Numbered from the stretch's first letter, positions 9,212 through 18,873 are shown. The stretch: DNA of 64,000 nt from QYOJ01 sp964616825 (GCA_964616825.1 CAZTSX010000010.1:1-64000); one strand, 5' to 3'. Notes: generated from the sequence alone by a model not told the origin. Numbers and translations are program-made.

Positions 9212-10507
9212 TTATTGTTTTTTGTTCAGGATCTGTTGATATATTTCTACCATCTTCCGGGTGAGGTTCCTACAATTAAACTGCCTTCTAACAGCTTTGA
9301 TTCCTTCAGTACTCATCTGCTCAATTTGTTCAGCAGAACCCAGCACATCTGAAAGTTTTGCTGCCAGGGCAGAAGAGGTATTTGGCCGGTAAACCACGCC
9401 ACCGCCGGTGGCTTCTATGATCTCAGGAAATGCACCCAATGCAGGTTGAACCAGGGGAACTCCCGAGGCCAGTGCTTCGAGCTGGTAGAGCCCGAATGCT
9501 TCTCCTTTCAGCACCGGAACAGACAGCAGTGTGATCTTCCGGAAAAAGTCGCTGAGTTGGTCCTGCCGAAAATCATGCATGATCTCCACCTGGCCGGAGA
9601 GATTAGCTTGCTTCAGTTTCTGCATCTGCTTGTTGATAAAGGGCTTGTCGTCACCAGTCATCCCCCCGGTAGCATAGAGTCGCAATGGGGCAAACGAATT
9701 ATTCTGTTTCAATTCAATAAATGCATCGATGAGCAATTCAAATCCATTCTCTTCATTCATCCGGGAAAGATATCCGATGGCAGGAGGATCGGTGGCCAGC
9801 CGGGTAGGCTCATAGGCATCGGCATTTACACCAATATAGACAACATGGAGTTTTTCATCTGGGATCTTCATCCGTTGCTGCATCACCCCTGCATAAAAGT
9901 GGCTGACTGCAATAAATCCATCCACATCCTCTCCTTTCTGAGCCATCAACTCCCAGATACGTTTCCGGAACGATTCATGCATGGCATCCACCCAAACATC
10001 TTCATCCTGCAGAGAGAAAATCACCGGAGTTTTCACCTCTTCCTTGATTCGTTTCGCTAATCCAAGAAGCAATGCATTCGAAAGATGCACTACGTCGGGT
10101 TTTTCCTTTTTGAGAAAGTCAACCAGCTCTTCAAGTTCTTGGTGTTGGTTTCCTTCACTTCCCAAAAGCATCGATTCGGTCATCTCCTCGAGTCCTGTTG
10201 CCCTCGTAGAACCTGCTTTGTGCGCTGCATAGCTGAGTATGGCTTTGGAGTTCAGGAACCGTTCCATAAATCCCGGCATGCTTCTTAACCAGGGATAGTT
10301 CTGCTTCAGGTAAAGGATTACTGCGCCGTAAAAAACCGGGACTTCGTCAGGTTTGGTTTGTCCGTTCAACGTTAATGGCAGGTACATAGGAACTGTGAGT
10401 GCATCGTGCCCCTCATTGCGAAGGGATTGCACCAGGGCACTGTCGCGAAGGCAATTCCCGCAATAAAATGTTCCTCCAAAACCCGGTACGATCTGGATAA
10501 TTTTCAT
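9212..10507 (-). CDS. GT4-family glycosyltransferase
   Basis: The chosen start (ATG at 10507) gives 431 residues beginning MKIIQIVPGFGGTFYCGNCL and overlaps the upstream stop as ATGA. A longer frame reaching 10609 would run 100 bases into the propeller gene and is less likely. The GT-B fold is indicated by the N-terminal GFGGTFYCGNCLRDSAL loop, a central IGYLSRMNEENGFELLIDAF donor-domain start and the C-terminal LKGEAFGLYQLEALASGVPLVQPALGAFPEII segment, where GEAFGLYQLEA is the GT4 E-x7-E donor-binding signature. It is cytoplasmic, with no signal. The acceptor is unknown; envelope glycan or glycolipid synthesis is plausible. It may be functionally tied to the exporter that follows. Confidence 0.88.
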   Translation of the reverse strand: MKIIQIVPGFGGTFYCGNCLRDSALVQSLRNEGHDALTVPMYLPLTLNGQTKPDEVPVFYGAVILYLKQNYPWLRSMPGFMERFLNSKAILSYAAHKAGSTRATGLEEMTESMLLGSEGNQHQELEELVDFLKKEKPDVVHLSNALLLGLAKRIKEEVKTPVIFSLQDEDVWVDAMHESFRKRIWELMAQKGEDVDGFIAVSHFYAGVMQQRMKIPDEKLHVVYIGVNADAYEPTRLATDPPAIGYLSRMNEENGFELLIDAFIELKQNNSFAPLRLYATGGMTGDDKPFINKQMQKLKQANLSGQVEIMHDFRQDQLSDFFRKITLLSVPVLKGEAFGLYQLEALASGVPLVQPALGAFPEIIEATGGGVVYRPNTSSALAAKLSDVLGSAEQIEQMSTEGIKAVRRQFNCRNLTRKMVEIYQQILNKKQ

Positions 10508-11682
10508 GGTCCGAATGCATATAAAGTTCCATCGTGTGCTCCTACGAGGATCATCCCGGAGGTAACTGCCGGTGTTGCTGTGATCTGGCTTCCGATTTCG
10601 TAAACCCAAACCTTTTTTCCACTATCTAATTCCAGCAGGTGGAGCCTGCCATCGGAGGAGGCAACTACCACCAGGTTTTCGGCAATGACCGGAGAGGCAT
10701 CTACTTTTCCCAACGCTTTGTATTTCCAGAGCAGCTCTCCTGTCTCAGCCTGGTAACAAAAGAGGTACCGGTTCTGGGATCCGATCACTACCCGATCCCC
10801 CTGAATAGCCGGTGAGGAGAGAAAAGGACCTCCTCCTCCCGTTTTCCATTGTATCTTTTTTTGTTTCAGGTCGGCACAATAGAACTCTCCGTCGTAGTTT
10901 CCAAACCAGGCTTTATCTCCGCGGGTCGCTGCCGATGAGGCGATGTAGGTTCCCAGGTCAATCGTGTCATCTGCCATTCCTGTTATCGTGTTTACCAGGT
11001 GCAGGTATCCGTCACAACCACCAAAAACAGCTATCTCCCCGCTGATGGCAGCTGCTCCGTTTATGAAGTTGTTTGATTCGTATTTCCACAATTCCGCCCC
11101 TGTGGTGGCATCTACCGCATGGAGGTTATAATCATAGCTCCCGGTCAATATCTCTTTCCGTTTTTTGTCGGCCGACCATGCCCAGTTGGAGGAGCCCGAT
11201 ATTTGCCCCTCTGTGGTGTATTTCCATTTTCGTTTTCCCGATTCAGCATCCAGGGCCCATAGGACACCTTCGAGTGTCCCTACGTAAATAGTCTGATCCA
11301 GATAGAGTGGAGCCGCTTCCACAGATGTTCCCGCGTTGAATTGCCATTGCAACTTTCCATTAAGAGAGAGGGCATAGATAAATCCGTCGTCGGATCCAAA
11401 ACAGATCAGTCCATCGCAAATCACCGGGGAGGATTTGATGGCGCTATTGGCATGAAAGGTCCACAGAAGTTTCAGTGGTGGTTGTATCGAAACCGGCGAC
11501 GTACCAGTAAGCTGTGGATCTCCCCTGAACGAAGGCCAACAGTCCGCGTTTTTGGTCTGAGCGAGACCTGCTCCGGCTGCGATAATATTCAGTAATAAAA
11601 CACAGACTTGTACCGCAAAGGCGCTAAGCCGTAGAGCACGCCAATTATACCAAAAATTAACTGTTATTTCGTTTAATCTCAT
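10504..11682 (-). CDS. Secreted PQQ-like beta-propeller protein (propeller A)
   Basis: The ATG at 11682 gives 392 residues; an in-frame GTG at 11709 lies inside a repeat array and is less likely. A hydrophobic signal segment (about 20-41) precedes WPSFRGDPQLTG, the usual opening strand of PQQ-like/BamB-like propellers. Repeated blades of the form DGxxYALxxxxGKLQW, VYVGTLEGVLWALDAESGKRKW and DGTLYAFGP complete a roughly eight-blade ring that closes at the C-terminus. Such domains are named for quinoprotein dehydrogenases but many do not bind PQQ. No dehydrogenase catalytic Asp or adjacent-Cys disulfide motif is seen. It is separated from the upstream Fe-S flavoprotein gene by a word-repeat array and coupled to the glycosyltransferase downstream. 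Confidence 0.85.
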   Translation of the reverse strand: MRLNEITVNFWYNWRALRLSAFAVQVCVLLLNIIAAGAGLAQTKNADCWPSFRGDPQLTGTSPVSIQPPLKLLWTFHANSAIKSSPVICDGLICFGSDDGFIYALSLNGKLQWQFNAGTSVEAAPLYLDQTIYVGTLEGVLWALDAESGKRKWKYTTEGQISGSSNWAWSADKKRKEILTGSYDYNLHAVDATTGAELWKYESNNFINGAAAISGEIAVFGGCDGYLHLVNTITGMADDTIDLGTYIASSAATRGDKAWFGNYDGEFYCADLKQKKIQWKTGGGGPFLSSPAIQGDRVVIGSQNRYLFCYQAETGELLWKYKALGKVDASPVIAENLVVVASSDGRLHLLELDSGKKVWVYEIGSQITATPAVTSGMILVGAHDGTLYAFGP

Positions 11683-11704
11683 CACATTATTCCTTAATAC
11701 AATA

Positions 11705-11773
11705 CTCACTTATTCACCATTTCACCACCTCACCATTACTCACCAACTCACCAGTTCACCAGTTCACTAGTTC
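11705..11773. repeat. TCACCAGT-type word-repeat array overlapping a gene end
   Basis: The plus strand reads a run of TCACCA(T/C/A/G)-type words (CTCACTTATTCACCATTTCA, CCACCTCACC, CTCACCAACTCACCAG, TTCACCAGTTCACTAGTTC) with a period of about 8-10 bases. The array runs into the 3' end of the minus-strand gene at 11748, encoding its last residues RTSELVNW and its TGA stop. Confidence 0.75.
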
Positions 11774-13325
11774 TATCTGCCAACGCCCCGGTGGGACATC
11801 CCTCCACACAAGACTGCGCTGTTTTAACCAATCCTTCCTGCATGGTTTTACTGAAAGGCACTGTGATCCTTACGTCAAAACCTCTGCCAATATAAGCCAA
11901 CCCCAATGTTTCTCCATCTTTTTGCGTGATCTCCACACACAATCCGCACCGGATACATTTTTCTGGCTCGTAGACCACCAGGTCATGTTGCAGGTTCCTT
12001 GTCAGCTGATTCCTTTCTGCTGCATCAAACCGTCTCTTGTTAACCCCGTATTGATCGGAAAATCTCCTCAACTTACAACTTACCGGCTTGCGGCAGTCGC
12101 AATGCATGCACCGCTGGGCTTCTCGGATTGCCTCATCCTGAGTAAATCCGGTCAGGTATCCCGACCCGGGATCGGTTCTTTCCTCAAAAGAAGCCTCCTG
12201 CATATACTCTTTGTTCTCTTCCTCTTTTAGCGGGCCGATGGATGAATTGAACATCGGCGTTCTACGAGGGATTGTTTCCCCTGAAAGATAGGCATCAGCC
12301 TCGAGTGCAGCTTTTTTTCCCTGGGCTACCGATCTTACGGATAGCAGCTGTTCGGAGATGATGCTGCCACAACCAAACACACCCGGCTTGCCTGAAGCAA
12401 AACTTTTTTTATGGATGACCGATTCATATTCCAAAATCGGCAAGTCAAATTCATCTACGGGGTGCTCCTCGCTAAATCCGGTTGCCAGGATCACCGCATC
12501 GAACCCGGGGAGGATCTCCTTATCCCACTTCTTCCCGGTAACCGGATAGTTAAGCTGAAACTCGCCTCCAAGTGCGCGAATGGATTCGATATCGGCATCG
12601 AGCATTTCTTTGGGAAGAAGATCATCAGGGATACGATAACGCAGCGCTCCTCCGGCCTGTTCGTTTTTATCAAAAAGCGTACAGGCGTGACCTTGCTGAA
12701 GAGTATAAAACGCCGCTGCCAGTCCGGCCGGACCGGTACCGATCACAGCTACCTGTTTTCCGCTTTTTTCTGAGACCACCTCCAGGCCGGTTTTCCGAAT
12801 GGCTTCATCCTGTGCTGTATATCGTTTCAACAGACAGATCGAGACCGGCTCATCAACCTTTTTCCTGCGGCAGGCTTTTTCGCAGGGGGCCGGACAGATA
12901 TATCCGAGTATCAGAGGGAGAGCGATCTCTTCCCTGACTACCCGAAGCGCTTCTTCATTCCTGTTAGCGGTAATCAATCTGTTCATCAGGGGTATGTTCA
13001 TGAAGGCCGGGCACGAGATACGGCAAGGGGCCTCGCAATCCCCAACATGATCGCTTAGGAGCAGCTCCAGAGCCTCTTTCCGTGCTTCCATCACCTCTTT
13101 GGCAGATGCTGAAAGATTCATTCCGTCTGCGACAGGCATAGCGCAGGAGGGGAACAGTGTGCCACGATCAAGATCCTTAACCAGGCATACCATGCAAGAG
13201 GGGTGGTTGGAGTGGCCCGGCAGGTAACAGAGAGAGGGAATTTCGATTCCCTTCAGTGCCGCAGCCTGCATGACGGTCATGCCCTGCTCCACTTCTATAG
13301 CTGTATGGTCAATCGTGATGTGCAT
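11748..13325 (-). CDS. 2Fe-2S/4Fe-4S and FAD/NAD(P)-type oxidoreductase subunit (GltD-like)
   Basis: 525 residues. Residues 1-80 are a NuoG/HydA-type [2Fe-2S] domain with cysteines in SLCYLPGHSNHPSCMVCLVK and FPSCAMPV. Residues about 115-170 carry GDCEAPCRISCPAFMNIP and CPAPCEKACRRK, the Fe-S dihydropyrimidine-dehydrogenase/GltD entry domain. A dinucleotide fold starts at VAVIGTGPAGLAAAF (about 190). C-terminal cysteines follow in CMHCDCRKPVSC and CIRCGLCVE, with a last C..GCPTGAL segment. The FAD-contact motif usually written GGD reads GCGSI here. It lies 3 bases downstream of the NuoE/F-type gene and is almost certainly its partner, moving electrons between NAD(P)H and Fe-S carriers. The last eight codons and the stop come from a repeat array. 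Confidence 0.85.
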   Translation of the reverse strand: MHITIDHTAIEVEQGMTVMQAAALKGIEIPSLCYLPGHSNHPSCMVCLVKDLDRGTLFPSCAMPVADGMNLSASAKEVMEARKEALELLLSDHVGDCEAPCRISCPAFMNIPLMNRLITANRNEEALRVVREEIALPLILGYICPAPCEKACRRKKVDEPVSICLLKRYTAQDEAIRKTGLEVVSEKSGKQVAVIGTGPAGLAAAFYTLQQGHACTLFDKNEQAGGALRYRIPDDLLPKEMLDADIESIRALGGEFQLNYPVTGKKWDKEILPGFDAVILATGFSEEHPVDEFDLPILEYESVIHKKSFASGKPGVFGCGSIISEQLLSVRSVAQGKKAALEADAYLSGETIPRRTPMFNSSIGPLKEEENKEYMQEASFEERTDPGSGYLTGFTQDEAIREAQRCMHCDCRKPVSCKLRRFSDQYGVNKRRFDAAERNQLTRNLQHDLVVYEPEKCIRCGLCVEITQKDGETLGLAYIGRGFDVRITVPFSKTMQEGLVKTAQSCVEGCPTGALADRTSELVNW

Positions 13326-13328
13326 GGG

Positions 13329-15686
13329 TTAACTGATCATAATCGCATCTTCCGGACATGCCTGGCGGCAGATGTCGCACTTGATACATTTTTCCTTATC
13401 GATAACATGTTTTTCAAAAGGTGTGTATTCGATTGCTTCCGATGGACAACGCTGGGCGCATTTGGTGCAACCGATACATTCGTCAGTAACAGAATAGCTG
13501 ATCAACGGTGCACATTTTCCGGCGGGGCACTTACCCTGAAGATGAGCTTCATACTCTTCCCTGAAATAGGTCAGTGTCGATAACACGGGATTAGGGGCCG
13601 ATTTGCCCAATCCGCATAAGCTGCCTCTTTTGGTGGATCCCGCCAGGTGTTCCAGGTTGTCGAGATCTTCAGGGACACCTTTTCCATTTCGGATCTTCTC
13701 CAGTAATTCCAGCATTCGTCTCGTTCCAATCCGGCAAAAGGTACATCTTCCACACGACTGGCTCTGGGTGAAGGATAAAAAATAGTAAGCGATATCCACC
13801 ATACAGTCATCTTCTTCCAACACAACCATTCCGCCCGATCCCATCATCGATCCAACTTCAATGAGGGCTTCGAAATCAACCGTCAGATCGGCCAGAGAGG
13901 CTGGGATACAACCTCCCGAGGGTCCTCCGATCTGCACTGCTTTGAAACTTTTCCCTTTAGCAATCCCGCCGCCAATCTCTTCGACAATCTGCCGGATGCT
14001 CATTCCCATCGGAACCTCGATTAAACCGCCTCTGTTTATCTTGCCGGCCAGGGCAAAAACCTTGGTCCCTTTGCTATTATTTATTCCAATACGTGCAAAT
14101 GCTTCCGCTCCATGCCGGATGATCCAGGATATGAACGCGAAGGTCTCCGTGTTGTTCACAAGCGTTGGCTTGCCGTTTAATCCTTTCAGGGCCGGATAGG
14201 GTGGCCTGATACGTGGCTGGCCACGATTCCCTTCCACTGAAGCGATAAGAGCTGTCTCTTCCCCGCAAACAAACGCTCCGGCTCCCTCAAAAATCCGGAT
14301 ATGAAACGAGAAGCCGCTTCCCAGGATATTCTCTCCCAGGAATCCGGCATCAGAACATTTGGTGAGTGCTTCTTTCACCCGGCTCACAGCTAACGGGTAT
14401 TCAGCCCGGATATAGAAGATCCCTTCTGTAGCTCCTGTTGCGAATCCCGCAACAGTCATCCCTTCGATGACGCGGTAGGGATAAGATTCCAGGATCATCC
14501 GGTCCATAAATGCGCCCGGATCTCCTTCGTCACCATTGCAAATGATTAATTTTGAGGAATCCTCCTGGTCTTTCACCAGCTGCCACTTCCTCCCTGTAGG
14601 GAATCCGGCGCCACCGCGACCACGAAGACCACTCGCAGAGATCACATCGATTACATCCTGCGGAGAAAGTTCCTTCAAACATCCGGACAGCGCTTCAAAT
14701 CCTCCCGATCGCTTGTATTCTTCAAGGTCTGTTGGGCGTATTACTCCCCTGTTCTCTGTAGCAATATTCATTTGAGGACCAAGAAATTCTTCCACCGGAG
14801 TGCCACGTTCTTCAGCCTGGTATCGCCTGACCGATAGTGGAGATCCATCGTTAAGGATCTGCTCAAATAGTCCGATCACATCTAACTTCATCCGGTGAAT
14901 GAGCCCTTCCGGTCTGAAATGGTTCAAGACTACCTCCTTCACCTCTTCAGGTTTGATCTTTGCATAATAAGCTACCGGCTCCCCGGATTTGACCACCTCC
15001 AGGACCGGTACCTGGTGACAGATCCCCACGCATCCTACCTGCTTCACCTCCACGTGGATACGGGCATCAGCCAGTGTCTTCTCCAGTTCTGATTTCACCT
15101 CTGAACTGCCACTGGCAATACAGCAGGATCCCAATCCGATCCGGATCTCACCCTGACCATTTGGCTCAGCCTGTTCTATGGGCAAATCATCCAATTTCCG
15201 GTTGGCTTTGTGAAGCAGGAAGTCCTGAAGGATCCCGCCTGCTTTTTCCGGTACCACCTGTCCGTAAGTGACCGAATCGATCCGTATCACGGGAGCAATG
15301 GTGCAACAACCCAGGCAGGCGACTTTGCTGATAGTAAAGAGACCCTGGCTATCGGTATCTTCCAATCCTGTAAGGTTCAACTCCCGGCGGAAAGCATCAT
15401 AAACCTTTGAAGCTCCTTTCATATGACAGGCTGTACCGGTACACACTTTGATGCTGTGCTTTCCGGCAGGCTGATGCCGGAACTGCCCGTAAAAAGTGGA
15501 GATGCCGGTGATACGTGAAGGGGTGATTTCAGTGGTGGCACATACCTTCTCAAGGGCCTCCTCAGGAAGGTAATTGAACTCTTCCTGGATCGCCTGTAAA
15601 ATCGGGACTACCGCATCCACAGTTTTCCCGTGAACATCGACAATTCTCTCGACAATCTCGTTTATTTTATGTTCGGTTTCCGGCAC
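13329..15686 (-). CDS. NuoE-NuoF-type NADH-dependent flavoprotein with C-terminal ferredoxin
   Basis: 785 residues, GTG start. In order: NuoE-like thioredoxin-fold [2Fe-2S] domain (1-155; CTGTAC and CLGCC); a second thioredoxin-like [2Fe-2S] domain (175-260; GSCCIAS and CVGICH); the NuoF core with GRGGAGFPTGRKW (NADH) and CNGDEGDPGAFMDR (FMN); an SLBB region; SQSCGRCTFCRIGTRR with GSLCGLG ([4Fe-4S]); and a two-cluster ferredoxin tail (CIGCTKCAQRCP, CIKCDICRQACP). This is the domain set of the HydB/HydC subunits of bifurcating hydrogenases and NADP-reducing complexes, here fused. No HydA catalytic H-cluster protein is nearby, so the electron acceptor must be another partner, most simply the adjacent membrane ferredoxins. 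Confidence 0.92.
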   Translation of the reverse strand: MPETEHKINEIVERIVDVHGKTVDAVVPILQAIQEEFNYLPEEALEKVCATTEITPSRITGISTFYGQFRHQPAGKHSIKVCTGTACHMKGASKVYDAFRRELNLTGLEDTDSQGLFTISKVACLGCCTIAPVIRIDSVTYGQVVPEKAGGILQDFLLHKANRKLDDLPIEQAEPNGQGEIRIGLGSCCIASGSSEVKSELEKTLADARIHVEVKQVGCVGICHQVPVLEVVKSGEPVAYYAKIKPEEVKEVVLNHFRPEGLIHRMKLDVIGLFEQILNDGSPLSVRRYQAEERGTPVEEFLGPQMNIATENRGVIRPTDLEEYKRSGGFEALSGCLKELSPQDVIDVISASGLRGRGGAGFPTGRKWQLVKDQEDSSKLIICNGDEGDPGAFMDRMILESYPYRVIEGMTVAGFATGATEGIFYIRAEYPLAVSRVKEALTKCSDAGFLGENILGSGFSFHIRIFEGAGAFVCGEETALIASVEGNRGQPRIRPPYPALKGLNGKPTLVNNTETFAFISWIIRHGAEAFARIGINNSKGTKVFALAGKINRGGLIEVPMGMSIRQIVEEIGGGIAKGKSFKAVQIGGPSGGCIPASLADLTVDFEALIEVGSMMGSGGMVVLEEDDCMVDIAYYFLSFTQSQSCGRCTFCRIGTRRMLELLEKIRNGKGVPEDLDNLEHLAGSTKRGSLCGLGKSAPNPVLSTLTYFREEYEAHLQGKCPAGKCAPLISYSVTDECIGCTKCAQRCPSEAIEYTPFEKHVIDKEKCIKCDICRQACPEDAIMIS

Positions 15687-15763
15687 GCTGATTATATTCT
15701 TTTTCTTCTTTTAACCAATGGAAAGCAGATGACACGGATTTAAATCAGTGTTCAATTTTATCT

Positions 15764-17593
15764 CTATTTCCCAATACAATACAAGTTATTATCTCCTCTG
15801 ATATAAATTTTTCCACCGGCAAACGCAGGTGTGCAAACAGATCCTTCTCCCAGTGGCGACTGCCCAACCGAGATAAAAACGCTGTCGGATTTGAATATAT
15901 GCATGATTCCTTCTTTATCCATTTGATAGATCTTATCATACACCAATACAGGTGAGGCATATGTGCTGTTATCCAGTTCGTGGACCCAATACTCTTCTCC
16001 GGTTTTGGCATCGTAACAGACGATCACGCCATAACTGGTAACCAGGAAGAGGTAGTTCTCATTCGCCACCGGGCTGGGGATATCAGAGAGGTAATCATTG
16101 AGCTCCCAGTCAACCTGAGGAGGATTCCCTAATTTGATGGCAACCAGTTTAGCATATTCATTGGTGGCAAACAGATAGCCATTTGCATAAGCTGCTGAAG
16201 GTCCTACCTCTCCATAAATGCAATCGATCTGCCAGCGTTCTTTTCCTGTAGCGGGATCATACGAAGCTACTATCGGGTCGGCTACAAGGATGAGCTCTGT
16301 TTGATTGCCGGTATTAACCAGGATGGGTGAAGCCCATGATACCCGTACAGGTCGGGGGGTATTCCAGGCCAGTTCGCCCGTAGCACCGTCAAACGCTTTT
16401 ACACTCGCGCCCTGTGATTGGTCCCATTGTACAATTATCAGGTTGCGGTACATGATGAGAGAGGAGGAGTGTCCGTAGTGATTCTTCGGTATGCCCAGGT
16501 TCTTTGACCATACCAGATTTCCTTCCAGATCCAGCGCCACCAGATCGCCGGTAGCGAAAATTGCATAAACACGACGACCATCGGTAGTCAGGGTTGGAGC
16601 AGCCAAACCCGTTTCCCCGTCTACTTTCGGAACAGCTGCTGGTGTTCCCGGCACGGCAGAGACATCTGTCTGCCACAGGATCTTCCCTGAATTAGCATCA
16701 AAGCAATATATATCTCTTTTCGTATCACTAGCCCCGGAAAGGAATACCCGGTCATTCCAGACAATCGGTGAATTATACCCGGGTAGGGGAACTTCAGTTT
16801 TCCATTTGATATTTGATCCGGTGGTACCGTTCCAGTTCACTGGAAAATTCTTCATGTTTACTACTCCGTTTCCATCAGGACCACGAAATGTCAACGCATT
16901 GTTGAGGATCTCCCGCCTCGAAGGAAATGACCTGGCTGGAGCTGACTTTACTGTTTCAGTGGAATCGGGATTCCCGGTTATGGCCGTTGTGGTGATCAGG
17001 CTGTCGGGTTCACTTTCAGGGATCGTTTCCGGGATAACTGGTTGGTTTGTTATCTTTTCCATCGAATCGACTTCCGCATGTGATATGGCTGTTTGATCAC
17101 GAAGTGTTTTTCCGATCTCAGTGTAGGTGAGGTATGCCAGAATGAGAGAGCCAGCCACCAGAAATATCCCGGTATAGATGATCCATCGCTGGTTGGTTTT
17201 CCTGTGTTCCCAAAACCGATCTCTGACCGGTTCGGGAAGAGGCGGGATCTTCGGCCGGATCAGTTCGATCCATTTCATACAGATGATGATGATCAACACA
17301 CATGCCAGGAGAATATATCCCCCCGTGCGGATCTGCCACCGACTGGTAAAGAACGCCTTGCGTGAAAGCAGATCGAGTTCGCGGATCTCGTTCCGGAGCG
17401 CTTCATCACCGGGGTTGCTCTTCAACTTTTCCAGCATAATCGTCATCGCCGGTGTATTGAGCGGATCAACCCGTGTTACCTGGATGAAATTAGCAATGAT
17501 CAGGATACACAGAATAAAAGCCACGATCCCGCTGATGAGAGCGATTCGTCTCAGCAGTTGCATCGTCTGTTCTTTTGATGTCTCGTTTTCCAT
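15764..17593 (-). CDS. Membrane-anchored PQQ-like beta-propeller (propeller B)
   Basis: 609 residues. Predicted membrane helices lie at about 16-37, 88-107 and 139-159. The polar segment between the first two (LNTPAMTIMLEKLKSNPGDE) looks extracytoplasmic. A Ser/Thr/Pro-rich linker (about 185-230) leads to a C-terminal propeller beginning FRGPDGNGVVNMKNFPVNW. Blades include IYCFDANSGKILWQTDV, LVALDLEGNLVWSKNLG and KAFDGATGELAWNTPR. Lying between the NapH-like gene (18 bases upstream) and the NADH flavoprotein gene (77 bases downstream), it is likely the extracytoplasmic partner of that membrane Fe-S system. The 77-base gap holds a decayed GATGACACGGATT word near 15729 and no promoter I can support. 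Confidence 0.82.
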   Translation of the reverse strand: MENETSKEQTMQLLRRIALISGIVAFILCILIIANFIQVTRVDPLNTPAMTIMLEKLKSNPGDEALRNEIRELDLLSRKAFFTSRWQIRTGGYILLACVLIIIICMKWIELIRPKIPPLPEPVRDRFWEHRKTNQRWIIYTGIFLVAGSLILAYLTYTEIGKTLRDQTAISHAEVDSMEKITNQPVIPETIPESEPDSLITTTAITGNPDSTETVKSAPARSFPSRREILNNALTFRGPDGNGVVNMKNFPVNWNGTTGSNIKWKTEVPLPGYNSPIVWNDRVFLSGASDTKRDIYCFDANSGKILWQTDVSAVPGTPAAVPKVDGETGLAAPTLTTDGRRVYAIFATGDLVALDLEGNLVWSKNLGIPKNHYGHSSSLIMYRNLIIVQWDQSQGASVKAFDGATGELAWNTPRPVRVSWASPILVNTGNQTELILVADPIVASYDPATGKERWQIDCIYGEVGPSAAYANGYLFATNEYAKLVAIKLGNPPQVDWELNDYLSDIPSPVANENYLFLVTSYGVIVCYDAKTGEEYWVHELDNSTYASPVLVYDKIYQMDKEGIMHIFKSDSVFISVGQSPLGEGSVCTPAFAGGKIYIRGDNNLYCIGK

Positions 17594-17610
17594 AACTCAA
17601 AGGGGCCTTA

Positions 17611-18873
17611 TCATGATTTTATCGGACAATAATCAACACACCGGGCACAACTGAAGCAGGTACCCCGGTTGGGTTCAAAATCGGTTCGGTATCTGGTGAT
17701 CAGGCGGCCAGCAAGCAATCCGCCAATGGTCAGCCCGATAAAACCTCCCAGGATCCACCCTCCGATGTAAAACTGACGGAGGATCCGTGATGCTTCATTA
17801 TACAGTTCCTCTACCGACTTCCCGGAAGCTTTAAAGGCGGTCATCTCAATCGATTCAGGTTCTCCCTGTGTTTTTTCAGGGTGCAATAATTCATCTGCCA
17901 TACGAACTTTTCCATTTACTTTAGCTAATGATTCATGAATCTGTGAGCCGGTCCATCCCCCAAGCAGCATGAAAAATGGGATCAGCAGCATGATCAGGAT
18001 AAACTTTCTGACGACCGTTTTCCGGTTTTCCGGGTTCTTCACTGTGACCGGTTTTTCGATCGATTCGTAGGGACAGGAGTCTTCGCACAACCGGCATTCG
18101 ACACAAATCGATGGAGTGATCGTCATGTGGTATTTCGAAAAGCGGCTGATCCAGTTCAGCAATACGCCATAAGGGCATAGGAATCGACAGTATGGCCGGG
18201 CAATGAAGACCCCGCAAAGAAGCAATATTCCACCGAAGATGAACATGCTAAAAAGAGCATCAAATCGAAAAATCCCTACAAATGGATCGTATCGGCAGAT
18301 GATGAAGTCGGTTGCGGTAGCTGCATATAACACAGCCAGTCCAAGGTAGATGTAAGGGATTACACCAAGCACAGCATTCAACCGGGTTCCAATTTTTTGA
18401 GGGCGCCAGGAGACGAGGTCCTGAAACGCTCCGAATGGACAAACACCCGCACAAAATGTTCTTCCAAAGAGAAGTGTATAGACCAGGGGTGCCAGGAAGA
18501 AAACGAGAACCGTCCACGGAATCACATATGAACCGGCGAAGATAGCCAGGGCCACATTCTGGATGGATCCAATCGAACAGACACATCCTTCCCGGTAAAA
18601 TCCGAAATAGGCCAGGGAGAAGATAGAGATCCAGAAGACCATGTTGCGGGATCGACGTTTCAACACAGCCCAGGTAACCACAGAGAGTGCCAGCAACAGA
18701 ATAGCTACATCCATCACCTCCAGGATCTCTGCACGTGGAGTAGGGAGGAGTGTTTCGGGTGTAATGTATCCCGATTCAAATTCCGGTTTTGGAAATCGCT
18801 GGATCGCATAGGAGGAGACCATTTGCCAGGCAAACAGGATGGTCAGAACAACTAATGCAATCCCTTTTTTCAT
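17611..18873 (-). CDS. NapH/NosR-like polytopic 4Fe-4S membrane protein
   Basis: 420 residues with about seven to eight hydrophobic helices (near 4-21, 48-63, 72-88, 108-133, 158-178, 203-223, 286-303, 365-388). Cysteine motifs on the membrane edges are GCVCSIGSIQN, FCAGVCPFGAFQD and CRFLCPYGVLLNW. They are followed by a [4Fe-4S] loop CVECRLCEDSCPYESIEKP and a C-terminal CFSCARCVDYCPIKS. NapH and the C-terminal half of NosR share this plan and pass electrons from quinol to periplasmic partners. The FMN-binding domain of NosR is absent. It is 15 bases downstream of the polyferredoxin gene, the NapG-NapH arrangement. No nap, nos or nrf catalytic subunit is present, so the electron destination is open. 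Confidence 0.88.
   Translation of the reverse strand: MKKGIALVVLTILFAWQMVSSYAIQRFPKPEFESGYITPETLLPTPRAEILEVMDVAILLLALSVVTWAVLKRRSRNMVFWISIFSLAYFGFYREGCVCSIGSIQNVALAIFAGSYVIPWTVLVFFLAPLVYTLLFGRTFCAGVCPFGAFQDLVSWRPQKIGTRLNAVLGVIPYIYLGLAVLYAATATDFIICRYDPFVGIFRFDALFSMFIFGGILLLCGVFIARPYCRFLCPYGVLLNWISRFSKYHMTITPSICVECRLCEDSCPYESIEKPVTVKNPENRKTVVRKFILIMLLIPFFMLLGGWTGSQIHESLAKVNGKVRMADELLHPEKTQGEPESIEMTAFKASGKSVEELYNEASRILRQFYIGGWILGGFIGLTIGGLLAGRLITRYRTDFEPNRGTCFSCARCVDYCPIKS

Noticed and set aside
9446..10060. 204-residue plus-strand ORF opposite the glycosyltransferase
   Set aside because: The minus-strand frame has clear GT4 motifs and operon overlaps; the plus frame is a low-complexity shadow.
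11705..11773. CRISPR-like or microsatellite reading of the TCACCAG arrays
   Set aside because: Units are 7-14 bases, degenerate and contiguous, with no unique spacers and no cas genes, and different words mix within one site. They are neither CRISPR arrays nor single-motif microsatellites.
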